Below, piece after piece: positions 25,355-39,100 of a DNA stretch of 60,050 nt. The notes below the pieces were generated by a model that saw only the letters and a list, made by a program, of their open reading frames with translations, did no database searches and had not been told where the DNA came from. Source of the stretch: Helochares maculicollis (taxonomy: Eukaryota > Arthropoda > Insecta > Coleoptera > Hydrophilidae). Numbering within the stretch: the first letter of the stretch is position 1; each line of letters opens with the position of its first letter. Made by a program: the position numbers and the translations under genes. The stretch is taken from the NCBI GenBank assembly GCA_033557835.1, contig JAWQRO010000084.1, positions 1-60,050 of the forward strand, given 5' to 3'.

Positions 25355-26940
25355 CACATCACTAGAAATATTTCCATAATAATGTCTTGACTAACACTTG
25401 TACTCTTTCTAATAGAATTTATAACTTGAAAAATTCATACATTTTTGGTGGCAATTAAATTTGGTATATGGCATCCAGAAATGTTTGGATGTCATCTTAA
25501 CTCTTCTTAGTTGGACTATAGCTTAGTGGTTGAAAAGTGATTTTATGTGTCTTGTGAAGGCAGTCGTCTTTTTAACACCACTTTTGGCCTTTTACTCATC
25601 CTTTTTATCTATGACTGAGTTATAAATTTGGGATTCATTTACCTTTTCAGACTCTTACCAGAAAAAATACACCTTGACTTCAATTGACGCTAAATTTCTG
25701 AGATAAAATACGGTAGTGATATTGTTATAAAGTTGATGGCCAGCAATTCTAAGAAGAAAAGCAGCCTTTTCAACGGACTTGACCCCTAATAGATCCTATT
25801 AATTTTGGAAAAGGTAATGCATTTCTTGTCACCCTTAGGAATATTGATTCGCTCTACACGATGAGCTAAGAGGAGTGGATGTGAAATCTGATAACTATTG
25901 GAGTGGAAATGATGTTCATTTCTGAGATGTAAAAGAAACCGTTGGAAAAGTTTGCCACTGGGCAAAGGTTAGGGACTCCTGCCCTATGTGAGATGACTGA
26001 AACAACCGCAGAAGGAGAATCGGCTCAACTCTTTGATTAGGATGTCAGATACTAGAAGAACTGTAGTGTCGCAAAAAATAAGTAATAGTAAATACGTGTA
26101 TATTCTATGTAAATAGTAAAGCCTGCTAAGAAATAAATAGATATAAATAAATCGCCAGCATTTTTGGCTGAAAATTTGTATCATTATGCTCCAGTAGAAG
26201 TCTTGCATAATTCATAATTTCTCGTGTATATGTTGTTTTGTCACGAAGAGCCTGTTGTTTACCATCATTTTCAGATTTTCATTACTTTACAATTCTTTCT
26301 TTCATTAGAATCGATACTTCTTATACCTTGTAGGTCCATTACATTTTTTGGTTTTGTGAATTAGATATGAGAACCTACTATTTTAGAGAATTTTTGTGAT
26401 TAATAATCTGGGAAATAGTCAGAAGACAGACAAATGTTCAATTTAGTAGCTATATTCCCGTAACATGCTTTTATTGATTCCGAAATCAATTATAACCGCT
26501 TTACTCTGATGTGTTGGACACTAGGTGAGCTCCATCGATGAGGTACGTTTGCGATTATTTTCACTAATTGACAAATGCCTACCTTTTGGGATTATTGGTG
26601 CCGATTTATAGTAGAATTGTTAAATGAGTGTGTGGCAAATAAGTTTTGAGCTATTTTAACATCTTAACATTTTTGTAAAATTATGAATATAAACAATTTG
26701 TTATATTTTCCGTCCGACTTGTTTAATCAATCAGGATTGGATAGTCGTCAGTTTCAGAGCTCCCTAAAACAGATAGAAACGAGTGTGATCATTTATCGTG
26801 CAGTATGAAGATTGTCTTTAAAATGTTGCATGTATAGATAAAACAAGATATCAAATGGATTTGGAAAATTTATTGTTTCTAAAAGTATTCTCCGCAATGA
26901 TTAACAATTGTAATCAATTCTGGGGGCAGCTATTGCACTT
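25355..26940. other. AT-rich non-coding DNA
   Basis: No gene or repeat family was recognised. Open frames are short, without domains. Confidence 0.35.
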
Positions 26941-26949
26941 GCTTATTTG

Positions 26950-27360
26950 GACAGTCAAAATTGCGTTTATAAAAGCATCATCTGCTACTTCTGGCTACTT
27001 GAGCGCATAACCACACAACCCGTTCTAGATTTTTGGAAACTCATCGGAACTTAAGTCAGAATCAATGGAGAATAGTCGAACAATTCCACGGTTTGTCGTT
27101 TTATAATTGCCTGGGGAGCTGAGTTTAACCTCGCATTGCCACGGTGGAAAAAGTTTCGTCGTGTTGTGTTGATTTTGCAAAGCTCAACTATTGCTTGCAG
27201 CATACATATGATTGTATAGCAATCAGCACTAACTGGCCTCTGATTTTGTAGGAGGATTGTTGCTATATCACCTGTTCTTGAGATAAATCTCGTTATTTTG
27301 AAGACTTTTTGAGAACGAAGCACTTTTGCTGGATTTTCTTTCCCTTGAAATACGCAAACA
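26950..27360 (-). pseudogene. Ancient mariner transposase remnant (SETMAR-type)
   Basis: The minus strand, 27323-27051, is open for 90 codons. It aligns by eye with the central part of a mariner transposase: 'GDIATILLQNQRPVSADCYT', then 'RRNFFHRGNARLNSA' in place of the usual 'HHDNA' catalytic block, then 'VELFDYSPL' in place of 'hPPYSPDLAP'. The catalytic Asp of the second block is replaced by Gly. It belongs to a different mariner branch from the elements at 12-15 kb and 23.6 kb. No terminal repeats are visible. Confidence 0.6.
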
Positions 27361-30347
27361 GTACTTGGAAATTAAACAATGTCCTTTTAACTTAATCAGT
27401 ACACGGACATGAAAATATCTAAAAATCTCTTTTGCTGATATTATATTATTACTTATTAAGGCAAATACTCAGCCTCACTAGAAATATAAGTATTTCTGTT
27501 TACTCTCTTCAGTAGTAAAAACAAGAAAAAACAATTAATGATACCGTCCGCTTAATTTACAGTCGCCGTCAATACCCTGAGCAGTTCGCGTTCCCAACCT
27601 TTTTTGTCTAGCTAATAACCGACATCCAATGTTAAATATTATAAAGCATATTAGATATTATTTAATTTGATTTTGAGAGGGTGAAATCTGAAATGCGTGT
27701 AGCATTTCTTCAGCTGGAAGATTGGGGGCGGTAGGATAAAATTGTAGTTAAATTGTCTTGCTCTCTATAAATGAGATCGATGTCTTTAAAAAAGTTGACG
27801 GCATCCCATTGTAAATATAACAATTCAACGATGTTTGGTACTAACGAGCGCATCGCTATCATTAATTTAAAATTTTGCCACACTTTTGTGATTCCCAGTC
27901 CCTCTATAACAGTGATATTTTTAGAAGAAAGAAAAATTTGACGAAACCAACCCCTAAGAGATATGAGAAGGCTTAACTGAAAATTATTGTTCATATTTCT
28001 CACGCTTGCCTGTCTGTAAAAGAACTCCCGTATTTAATAATTTGTTTTGCACAATAACAAAAGTCTATTTCGGGCACAATGTACGCCTCTGAAAAGGGGA
28101 TTTTTGAAATAAATACGGAGACTTGCAATAACTCTCTAGGGATTGATGTTTATTCCTATTTATCAATTTCAGCGAAGAAAACATCTCTTGGCATGAATTG
28201 ATTGATTTAATATTCTTTGATTTAATATTACCATACGACGATTTGAATGTAACTGCGTATTGCATTGTACTCACACTTATTTTGATACTGGACGTATAAG
28301 ATGATTCCATAAATAGATTTGTGAGTCAGTTGAAAACGAAGACATATAATTTTCAATTGATTTCTAACCAACGGAAAGTACGTCGTAGCCACATTTATTT
28401 ATCAAAACAGCCAAGCTTAGCGCATTATCTTAGTAATTGTAGTACATTCAAAAATTCAAAACTAATATTTTTGTGTTTATTGGGGCGATTAACGTTAATA
28501 TTTTGAAAGTCTAAAATTATCTAAAAATGACTTTTATAAATTTAAGCAAAAGGTCAAGCACCAAAAGCAAACTTTGCTCAATCAAGATTTAAATTTGTCT
28601 AGTAATTGTTCTCATTGCTAGCGAATAGATGAAGATACGGCAGATTTTCTATTGTACCTATTGATAAATAGTGCTTGAGACTGCAATCTTTATACAGCAA
28701 TTAAATCCAAATGAGTGTTATTTTTTTAAGTGGTTCTAATAACAAATATTCCAAATTACACTGCTTGTTTAGAACATAATAATCCAGGAAACCCAAAAAC
28801 TATAAATTACTTTTCTCATATTCCGCGTAATTTAGTTTCGCTTTAACCGAGTGTCTTAAGAATCTCGCATTGCGATAATTTTGGTTTGGCGATTTTTAAA
28901 ACAATGAACATAATCCCCACGAATAATCAGTTGTAATCTGCAATTGTAAGTCTTATCTAAAAACCTAAGCGATTTTTACTACATAAAATAAAGATAGCCC
29001 TCAGAGTGTTACCATTTAATATTCGTAATTTCAAATTGACGTCAACATAACTTAATAGAGACCAATGTACCTTGTCAATTAAACTAGCGCTAACACATAA
29101 ATCCACGATTAGTGAACTACTAAAAAAGGATTTTACTTATTGTGTCGTTTATCAGATTAAGTTTTGCACTACAATTATCATCTCTCTATCTATGAGATAA
29201 GAGTACCACCAGCTCCTTGGTAAGTCAAAGCCTTATAAATAATAATATTGCCGCTATTGATCACTTTTGTATTGATATCCGTTTGTGATTCTTCCAATAA
29301 ATTAATTGATCTACAGGTGAGTGTATAGAATGATAAATATTATCTCATTTGTTGCATAAAGCAGCAGTGTATGCTGGCACTTAAGAGTTTAGGGAAAATT
29401 GTCTTTATTGGGTTTACCGCTACTTCTAATTCGCTTTAACGACCTTTATACACCAACAAGCAGCAACGGACCCTCTTTGTGGCCCTTCGCGTCGCAAATT
29501 GTTTAAGATTAACAAATAAATTATATGTAATCCCAGTATTTTTCCATCCAGTTTACGATTACATTCATTATAATATAAGCAGCAGGAACTCGTGGAGTCC
29601 TCAATGAGTTATGTGCTGCGAAAGATGCTTTGTCAAATTCGCTATTTATAGGTCGGCTATTGATACAATTTTATGAGTTGCAATTAAATTAGCTAATTAG
29701 TCGCACGACGGCCTAGTAGAAGACCATAGACGGTCAATCAAACATTTATTCATTGATTTAAATTGTATCTGTAGACGTCTATAGGTTTATAATGACAGTG
29801 GCGACTTCTGAATTTTTTGGGATGAAAAGTAAGTACACCCACATTTTTGCTTGGAAATATCTGATTAAATCATGCGATGCATGATAAGATTGCTTAATCA
29901 AATTATTTTAGCCTAAAATACTTTGTTTGGGGATATTAATAGTATATATGCCAACATGTAACCAATATTATAAAACACTAGTTCATAAAAGATCATCTTT
30001 AGAGTTTTGCAATTCGTAGATTTAATTGTTTATCACAACAACGAATCAACGAGTTAGGAAGAATCAAAAATGAACCTGACCGATAATGATATATCTCGAG
30101 TGCCTTTTTAAAATCTTGAATTGAAAGGCTTAATCAGTAAATATTTTTCTAGACTCACGAAAAAAAAGCATATTTGTTTTATTATTAATTTCGTATTTTC
30201 CCTAATAATTTGCAGTTCAATTGTTAAATATTTGAAAAATGTTTTTTTAAGTAATTCCATTTTGATGTAGAAAATATGAAAAGTAGCACACTTTTCTTCA
30301 AAGCACATTTTAAAGTTAGCAGCATTTTTATTATAATTTCCTTGCAG
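27361..30347. other. Upstream region of CAT-B
   Basis: No protein-coding gene was recognised. A splice acceptor 'ttgcag' at 30342-30347 shows that CAT-B has at least one upstream non-coding exon. A plausible donor, 'aaaa|gtaagt', lies after 29828, so the promoter is probably near 29.5-29.8 kb (inference). Open frames at 27.7-28.3 kb on the minus strand have no recognisable domain. Confidence 0.4.
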
Positions 30348-30379
30348 AACTCAAGCACTGCTTTAAAACCACGGGGAAA

Positions 30380-33300
30380 ATGTTTCGGGAAACGTATAAA
30401 TGGAAAAATTTTAAAGTGGCTTTGTCGAGAAAAAAAGTTGTAGATATGGATACAACCCCCTTGGCAAAGGTTTTAACCACTCTCGATTTGACGGCATTGG
30501 GAATTGGAAGCACATTAGGGGTAGGAGTATATGTTCTTGCTGGAGAGGCTGCTAAGAACTATGCGGGGCCAGCTGTAATTATATCGTTCCTTATTGCTGC
30601 CATTGCTTCAATCTTATCAGGTAAAAATACTTATTTTAAATTACTTTTAGAGATGTGCATTCAAAGAGTTATTTTATATATATGATTCATTTCTTGTATG
30701 AAGTCTCACTATAGTATTTTTTTTATTATAGTTTTGCAGCGGTATTTTCGATTGCTCCCACTTTGCTCCTTATTTCTTCTTTTAGGAACCTATTTATTTT
30801 TTATGGTTTTGTAAGCGAAGCAAACGTTTCTTAAGTACGTGACTAGTTCGGCATCTCAGGTTGATATGTAGTTTTGATAATTACATTTTGAATACTTCAT
30901 CCTGAATACTTGTTTTCTATCACATTTTGCATTTCGATTATCTAATTCTGGAACCTTTAATTTTTTTCGTGGTAACTAGATTACTTCAGTTTGTTTTCTG
31001 ATATTTATTCCTGATCTATGCATATTTTTTTGAAACCAAACAATAACTCAAAAACGGTACATTTTGTGCCCTAAAAAATGCATTTTTTAATCCATTGATT
31101 TTAGATTTTTCATATATTTAATCCTAAGTCTTCAACTTTCATCATGTACTCATAAATATATGATTTTGTAGTCTAGAATTTTTAGATTTAATCCTGATAT
31201 TTATATTATTTCACCTCAAATTCTTGATTTTGCATTTTTGTTGAATCCTGGTGGTCTTAATGTTTCATTCTGAATCTATTGCAGACCAGCATTTTATCTA
31301 ATCTAACTACTTTTGATATTTTGGTTTTCAAACTTGAAACATTTTGGTTTGAATCCATATTTTTTATTGGCTAGTCTTGAAGATATAATTCTAAGGAACT
31401 GCATGCATTTTCAAATAAAGCCAGTAAAATGTGTCACTTTGAATTCTTAATTTTGATCTTCAATGAGTTTTGCTCCTAAAGCTTAGTATTTTTGGCACCT
31501 TTAATGTTTGAATCAAAAGACTAGAAAATATCAAAAAGTAAAGTAGTCTACATCGAAATTTTATATATTTACTTTGGAACGATTTAGATTAGATACTGGT
31601 TTATAGATTTTATGTTTGTTGTCCTATTGCCCTTAAATTTTTGAACTTGCCATTTTGAAGTATTCATTCCGCATTTTGGACCTTGATTCTGAAATCTTTG
31701 ATTCACAAATCTTATATTTTAAACATTTCACCCCAAATCTTTGATTGTTTGTCCTAACTCAGAGTGAGATTTAACCAGAAAGTCTCTGATATTTCACTTC
31801 CAGACTTCTGCCTTATTTTCAATAGTAAGACTTGACGGGGTAATAACGATCACCATTTTCGACATGGAATTGCTAAACCAAAAAGAGCATCCATCTCAAT
31901 GCTTAGAACTTGTTTCAACAATAATCTGTACATCAATATTGCAACGGGTTTGATCTTTAAGATTCTGAAGAACATCGTGATGTACTATTACTTCAGTTTT
32001 ATTAAATTTAACAAGATAACTAGATTACTTTTTTGTAAGAGATTACCATAAAGTATCAAAAGCAGTATGATTTTGAGCATCGATCTAACATTTGGGGTAT
32101 TCAATTGTAACAATTATTTTATATCAAATAAAATCCTGCTTTCCTTATTAATAATTCAATAAAAATACACTTAGTTTTATGAAAAACTATTTTAACTCCA
32201 TTTAAAAAATGCTCTTTACGCCCTTAAGCGCAAGAAGCGACTATTCAATGATAGAGCAAACAGTTTTCAAAAGATGAAGAGATTAAAGAAAACAGTTTAA
32301 TAACAGACACACTTTTAAGAAATATAATTGAGTTGCTTATAATATGCCCTGATAGTTTCAGTAAACTCGATTTCTATAATTGATCCTGATTTTGAAACTG
32401 TTGCGCATAAACTAATTCAGATTTAATCTTTGAATTGAAATCAGAAAATATTGATAAACTGCACTACTTTCTTATTAGATCTCGTATAATATAAATATTC
32501 TTTACGTGACTCTTCGTCTGTGAACTTATCTTATTTCCTCTACTCAAAGATATATTTTTGAGCAGATAAAAGAATTTTTCCAATTAATATTTAATTATCG
32601 CAGGCACTATTGTTTTCTTCAGACATAGATTTATCGGTTTCGTTAGTAGGATTAAAACATTATTATCAATCTTCTGTTAATATTTATTATAGCGCCTATT
32701 TTATTTTTCTCATTTTAAAAAATCTATGTGGCATTTTATCTTTGTAAATGCTTCTAAAATCTTCCATTTTTCTTTTGTTAGGATTATGCTACGCCGAATT
32801 TGGTGCAAGGGTTCCAAAAGCTGGATCAGCGTATGTTTACAGTTATGTGACAATCGGGGAATTTATATCTTTCATAATAGGATGGAACTTAATCTTAGAA
32901 TACGTGATAGGATCGGCGAGTGTTGTAAAAGGAATTTTCACGTATCTAGACAACTTACTTGATAAGGCTATGGCCAACTTCTTCTATGAACATATGCCAA
33001 TGGATGTAGATGCTATAGCGAAATTTCCCGACTTTTTCTCATTTGGAGTCACCATCTTATTTTCACGTAAGTACAAATTTAAATTTATAGCTAAGAACCA
33101 ATAATTTTTTATATGTAATTATATTGGCGGTAGTATTAATTTCGTTTAATGCTCTGACTCACAACTAAATCAAATTTGTATTGGAACACAAATTATTTCG
33201 GCAACAACTCTGAAAAATCAAAAAATTATAATTTTCAATGCTTTCTGTTCTAAAAGTCTCGGTTTTACTTAATCCTTGGTGTCTTTTATGAGTGAAACCT

Positions 33301-35977
33301 CTGATTTCCATCAAGCTCCATGATTTTTCTTTCAAACGTCTTTCCAGCTGTCTTCTCTTTGAATGTCTTTCTTGCGTGTTTTTTTCTTTTCTTTATAACT
33401 TTATATTGTGTTTCCGATTTATATCTATACTATCATCATTTTTAACTTTTTTGCGTTACATTCCATGTTTAAATCCTTTAATTGACTAGTGTGATATATG
33501 TTTTGTTTTGTGATTTTAATCACTACCATGTCGTCTTCGTAGTCTAACTCTTGTCTTTTGATTTTGCCAAATGCTTTAATCATATCGATGAAATGCTAGC
33601 AAATTTTCTTTACGGCTATTAAGCTTTCTTCTATAAACTGCTTTAGTATAAATATTTGCTATTGTTGTTTCTCTTCCTTTTCTAAATTCATTGTTATTCG
33701 GCTTACTTTCACAGTTAGACTTCTAGTACTCATAGCATAGATTTTCTTCACCATTCTTTCTAGAGTTAATCCTTTGCAATTGGTAGAACTATTTACTTTT
33801 TTATAAATCAGACATTTAGCCGTTCTGTTACTATTTTTATCTTTATTTTAAGCACTTTATTCATATATCCAGTAGTTTGTCCTCCTCAGTAAGTATACTA
33901 ACGTTTTCATATATCCTGTGTTTTGTTCTTTTAATGTGCCTTATTTAAGCCATTTAGTGCTCCATTGAAAGATGTTTGGTTACAGTTATAGCCCTTATCT
34001 GATTAAATCTCGTGATTTGTGCATGGATTTCCTCACAACTATATTCAACCTTGGTTTTATATAATTCTGATGTAATATTACACATAATTTGTAGGAGGTA
34101 ATATTGGCTACCAATACCTGCTTTCCCTTTTATCTTTATATCGTGTACATATTTCTTAAGATCGTTGTTATGAATATATCTATAAATTTCTTTGTTTTTG
34201 AACATTAAGAAGTTTGCTACATAGGGTAATGATTATACTAAGCAACATTAATATTAATGAAATAACGACTACCTTTAGTCAAAAAAAATAACCCGTCTTA
34301 TTTTCACCCCCTTGAATTGAATTATTTTCAAATTATGGTGAAACTTGGATATCATTAGTATATATCAGCTTAGCCAGTCAGTTAGATAGGCAAACAATCA
34401 GAAAAACAAACAGGAATGTACATAGATTAACATTATTTATTTTTCAGTTGCCTTAGCATTTGGAGCTAAAGAGTCGTCAATGGTCAATAATATATTTACC
34501 ATGGTAAATTTGACTGTTGTTTTGTTCGTCATTATTAGCGGATTATGGCACGTGAACATTGAAAACTGGAATAGGCCACAATCTGATGTTCCAAAAGATA
34601 TGGGTACTGGAGGATTCGCGCCATTTGGAATAAGCGGTATTATAAAAGGAGCCGCGGCGTGCTTCTACGGCTTTATTGGTTTTGATTGCATAGCGACTGC
34701 AGGAGAAGAGTCTAAGACTCCTCAAAAGTCCATTCCTATCGCCATAGTCGTCTCGCTCCTGATAGTCTTCTTGGCTTATTTTGGAATTTCGACTGTTTTA
34801 ACTATGATTATACCATACTATGATCAAAACCCGGAAGCACCCTTTCCCTATATGTACGAACAAATAGGATGGCCAGCTGCTAAATACGCTGTGAGCGTTG
34901 GGGCTATGTGTGGTTTGTTTTCAAGTCTTTTGGGAGCTATGTTTCCTTTGCCAAGAATCATCTATGCCATGGCTAGCGATGGACTTTTATTCAAATTTTT
35001 GGCCAAAGTTCATCCAAGGTTTAAAACTCCATTTGTTGGAACTTTGTTGGCTGGTTTATTTACTGGAGTTTTAGCATGTATATTTGAACTCGAGCAACTC
35101 TTCACAATGATGTCTATTGGTACATTATTGGCCTATTCAATGGTAGCAGCTTGCATCCTTATTTTGCGATACGATGTGGTTGGTCCAGTTGAAGATGCAT
35201 CCTATAGCTTCAAAGAATATACAAAGCAAATAATTAACTTTAGACAAAAGACACCTAATCTCATTTCGGCGAGATTAGTTACTTGGTCCACAGCACTTTA
35301 TGGTAATTACAATTCTTATAAAACGTTATGGTAAAACTTCGTGTACTAATTATTGTATGTAATATTTTAGTTGGTTTTTGTTTGGCTCTTGGTGGAATTT
35401 TGAGTCAATGGGCTGACGAAATTGGCAATGGAGAAGGATATGCCATAGCACTCCTTGTAATATGTGTTATTTGCGTAGTTGGGCTATTAGCCGTAATAGC
35501 AATTCAGCCTCAAAATGGCAATAATTTAACATTCCACGTAAGTATACCGGCATTTGTGGCTTTCTAGTTCTTAAAAGGCTTAATAAAAAACATTAAGTTG
35601 CTCAAAAAAAGATTATGACTCTATCCCATATTACGTTCTTTTTGAAAAGTTACACAATTCTTAAATTTTTAGATTCCATTTGTACCATACATTCCATGCA
35701 TAAGTATAGTTATTAACACCTACCTTATGACTATGTTGGATTATATGACTTGGATTCGATTTGTAATTTGGATAGTAATTGGTAAGTGCTTAATTTCCGC
35801 TTAGCGCACATTAATTCATGTATTGTCTTTTACTTAGGACTAGCTATTTACTTCTTATACGGCATTTGGAATAGTGTAGAGCAAAACCCAAAACCAGATG
35901 AGCCTAAAAAGAAAATAATGAACACCAACGGAGAAATAAATGACGCTTTCACCAAAGATGTCCAAAATACACCATAA
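30380..35977 (+). CDS. CAT-B: cationic amino acid transporter, complete (598 aa)
   Basis: Coding exons: 30380-30620, 32782-33066, 34448-35302, 35371-35537, 35673-35781 and 35838-35977. They sum to 1,797 nt, all junction phases agree, and the protein is 598 aa, the usual family length. Residues 1-36 are a cytoplasmic N-terminus. TM1 is about 37-56 ('LGIGSTLGVGVYVLAG'), and TM3 starts at 'LCYAEFGARVPKAGSAY', with the conserved Glu at residue 86. Exon 3 carries 'FYGFIGFDCIATAGEE' and 'GAMFPLPRIIYAMASDGLLF'. The C-terminal permease block is 'IPFVPYIPCI', and the tail is about 35 aa. The family imports arginine, lysine or ornithine across the plasma membrane, although some members are orphan. From memory it looks closest to the Drosophila CG5535/CG7255 group rather than slimfast; substrate is not provable here. 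The start is the first ATG after the 5' UTR acceptor at 30347. Confidence 0.95.
30621..32781 (+). other. CAT-B intron 1 with degenerate T-rich repeat
   Basis: The intron starts 'gtaaaa' and ends 'tgttag'. From about 30830 to 31790 it holds many loosely repeated words such as 'aatcctgatttt', 'gattttgcattttg' and 'tttaatcctga', suggesting an old minisatellite. No exon or transposon protein was recognised. Confidence 0.55.
33067..34447 (+). other. CAT-B intron 2
   Basis: GT-AG intron of 1.4 kb between 'ILFS' and 'LALAFGAKESS'. The same intron position and phase occur in CAT-A and CAT-C. It is T-rich, with nothing further recognised inside. Confidence 0.7.
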
Positions 35978-36123
35978 CAGAAAATGTGATATTGCCACAG
36001 CGTTTTTATTTTTTAAGATTGTTTTTTAATTTATTATAAGATAACTTATAAGTCTTATGCAACACTTTGTGTTATTTAATTCTTCTAACTATGTTAGAAA
36101 ATTATTGTAAATAATAGTGAAAT

Positions 36124-36129
36124 AATAAA
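36124..36129 (+). terminator. CAT-B polyadenylation signal
   Basis: AATAAA about 150 bases after the CAT-B stop codon at 35977. It faces the opposite-strand signal about 30 bases away. Confidence 0.65.
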
Positions 36130-36156
36130 TTTTTAATAGGCTCTCTAAAAATATTA

Positions 36157-36162
36157 TTTATT
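36157..36162 (-). terminator. Polyadenylation signal of the 1,264-aa repeat-protein gene
   Basis: AATAAA on the minus strand, about 40 bases after the stop codon at 36200-36202. With the CAT-B signal it implies that the two transcripts end within, or slightly across, each other. Confidence 0.6.
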
Positions 36163-36199
36163 TGAAATAAGACAAAAAACAAACAAACGTAAAATCAAA

Positions 36200-39100
36200 T
36201 TAAATGCAAACTCTTGCATTCCGCATTTCTTTATACTCGTGAGTGTACCATGGAAACCAAGCGAAAGACTCTTCTTCTTTATATGGAATGTAAGCGAATA
36301 TGCAATCCCTAAAGCCTTTAGTGGGCAAATCGTAATCGCATAAAGTTGGAAAGAATTCTCTGCCATCAGCAATGTGAGCTTGTTTCACCCTTCTATAATA
36401 GTTATTATTTACGTTGAACGTCTAAAAGAATATCAAAATTAAACTTCTAATTCATACTATAAACTATTTTACTACTTACAAGATTTTTAACGATTTTTGC
36501 TTGATCCCAATGAATCATTTTGGCTTCATGTCTGCTCAGAGGCAGATTAGGAAGATCAACCTTCCTATGGCATTTCTCAGTATGACCCCAAAACCTTTTG
36601 CTGAATTTATATAGTTCCACTAAACAATTTATAAAATTGTCGAATAGGACATTGATAATATCTATTAAAAAGATATGCAAATTATAGATAAGAGTATTTT
36701 ACCTCGGTCTTCTTGGGATACATATATTCCACACCTCCAGCGCCACCAAAGTTTAAAGTGAGGCAGCATGTAAGAATCTGGTAGTTTTGCTAAAGGAAAC
36801 CCATCTTCAGCCATCGTATTCAAAGCTTGCTTTAGGACAATCATTTGAAGCTCGTAGTTGCAAGGCAACTTTTTTAAAAGTATATACCTCCGGTATTCTC
36901 TAGGAGGAGGAGGCTGTTTTTTCTTTTTCTTTTTTCTCATTTCTGCACAAAGGCAATCGATCTCTTGGCCTTCGGTACCTGGAACGCAAATGCACACCCG
37001 TTTCTTCCGTTTTATTTCCAAATCTAGAGTAAGGTGCTGATCTTCATCCACCGCCAAATCACATTCTTCAAACGTTAGTAACTTGTCCTTTACTAATACA
37101 AATTGTGGCTTGTCAGGGTCGAAATCAACGTTTTTCCCAAAAGGGAACATGGGTTTCTCTTCTTTGTATTCGTACAATTTATTTCTGTCTAGAACAACTT
37201 CCTTCATCCCAGCAACTTCTCGACCGGATTCAACTTCGAACACTAAATTCGGTTGTGTTTCTTCATAATAGAATTTTTTCTTCGTGACAGCCACTGGTTG
37301 GACTTCGCTCTAAAGAAAAATTGATTATCATTATAATTTTCCACAACCAATTAACTTACCAAAATTTTATCCTCCTCTCCCTCTCCACTTTCTATAGATT
37401 TAGTGGCCTCGTCTTCTAATTGCGACGTCCTCACTTCTAGTTCTTTCATATACTCTTCGGTGTCTCTTTGAACTTTTCTGAGGAAAGCTTCGTAAAGTTC
37501 CATACATGGACTGTGTCTGTCTACGAATGCATTGTAAATTTTCATGCAATCGCAATCAGGAAATGGCTGTACGCCGTTAACAATGTACACATTTCCTTCA
37601 GGAGTCGCCCTAATTCCTCCAATTATGTATCTAATTTAACAATCAATTAATGAATATCTTATTTTTGGCTTGCTTACTTGAAGGGGTTAGACTAGTCTAG
37701 TTTTTATGTTTTTTTTAAGCTGGTGGATGCAGTCGTGAACATTTTGGAAACTCTTACGGAGCGAGTTGGTGGGTTTTAGTGAATATGCTGGTTTCAGGAA
37801 AGAAATGGAGAATCGCACTGGTAGTTATAGGCTAAAGTAATTTGTAATAAAGCTTTGAACTCCGTCAAGATAAATTGTTGTTATGAATGAAATGATTCAT
37901 ACTTAAATATATTTTTTAAACAAACAATTCATAGGTTCTACCATCTTCTTAAAATAATCATCAGTTCAAAGGAAAGAACAGAAATATGAGTCTTATGTTT
38001 ACAATCTAAAGATAGCACTAGTTTATTTTGTGAATGAGAAAACTGAGTGAATGTGAATAAATGTTTCAAGAAACTAATTCTTATACTATTTATACGTATT
38101 ATGTAGATATCAACGCCTTTGACAGGCAATGGCTACCAGACAATCATAAAAATATTGATTGGCATTCCAAGCTTTACTAAGGCTATTAAAAATCGAAATA
38201 AAGAAGCGAGAGAAAACTCTGGGATAAGCTAAGTAGACTTACTAAGCCGTTTCCTGTTTAATATCACTATGAACAGAATCAATAAATTACCTGAGAAAAC
38301 AGTTGGATACAAATTGGACATTTTCACATCTGACGCTGTTTTAATATCTAACAACGGAGACAATCTTTACTGACTCGTATATAATTTTGTCAAACAGGCA
38401 AATAAGTACCCTAAAATGATGAAGTGAAATGAAAGTGTAACAAATATCAGAAAGACTGAAAAATCTAATTTTGAAAATTAAATAATTTACGATTGAAAAG
38501 AAAATAAGAATCTAATGGCAGTATAGTCAATACTAAGTGATACATTAGATTCAATAGAAGATATAGGGAAGACGAGCAACATCTAGAAATGACGGCTTCA
38601 AAGATGATGGTGATACAAGGCTCATTAGAAATCACTGCTAGGTTGAATAAGAAATGGAAAAGCAGAAGAAAAATGAAATAAAGGAAACTTGTAAGTGAAA
38701 AAGTCACCATTAAAAGCATTAAATAATATTTCCCTATATCCTGAGGAAGATGCAGATAATATGTTTTACATCTATATTATGAGAAACTAATTAGAACAGG
38801 CTGGCTCGAGCATTTTTATAGTATACTCATAAGAGAAGAAGAAAATAAAAGCTATGCACATACTGAAAAGTGCCAATTTTTTCACTACAAAAAATAAAAA
38901 CAAATACCTCTTGTCTGGCACTAAGGGCTTAGGCATATTCTTAATCCTCTCTTGTTCAAGTCTGGTCTTTTCAACGCACGGGCAATCGCGTTTGGGCACA
39001 ACAGCTTGTAATATATAAATCGGCTCCCCATTAGGTCCCGTGTGAACGCCATTAATGACATATTTCTTCCCCAAACTTTTCAATTCTTGCATAGCTTTAT

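Noticed and set aside
27710..28310. Minus-strand open frames of 97 and 81 codons
   Set aside because: No recognisable domain, no matching splice structure and no support from neighbouring sequence. They are treated as chance in AT-rich DNA.
32748..32781. In-frame ATG upstream of CAT-B exon 2 as an alternative start
   Set aside because: The codons come from the pyrimidine tract of the splice acceptor (Leu/Phe-rich by chance). A complete first exon exists at 30380.
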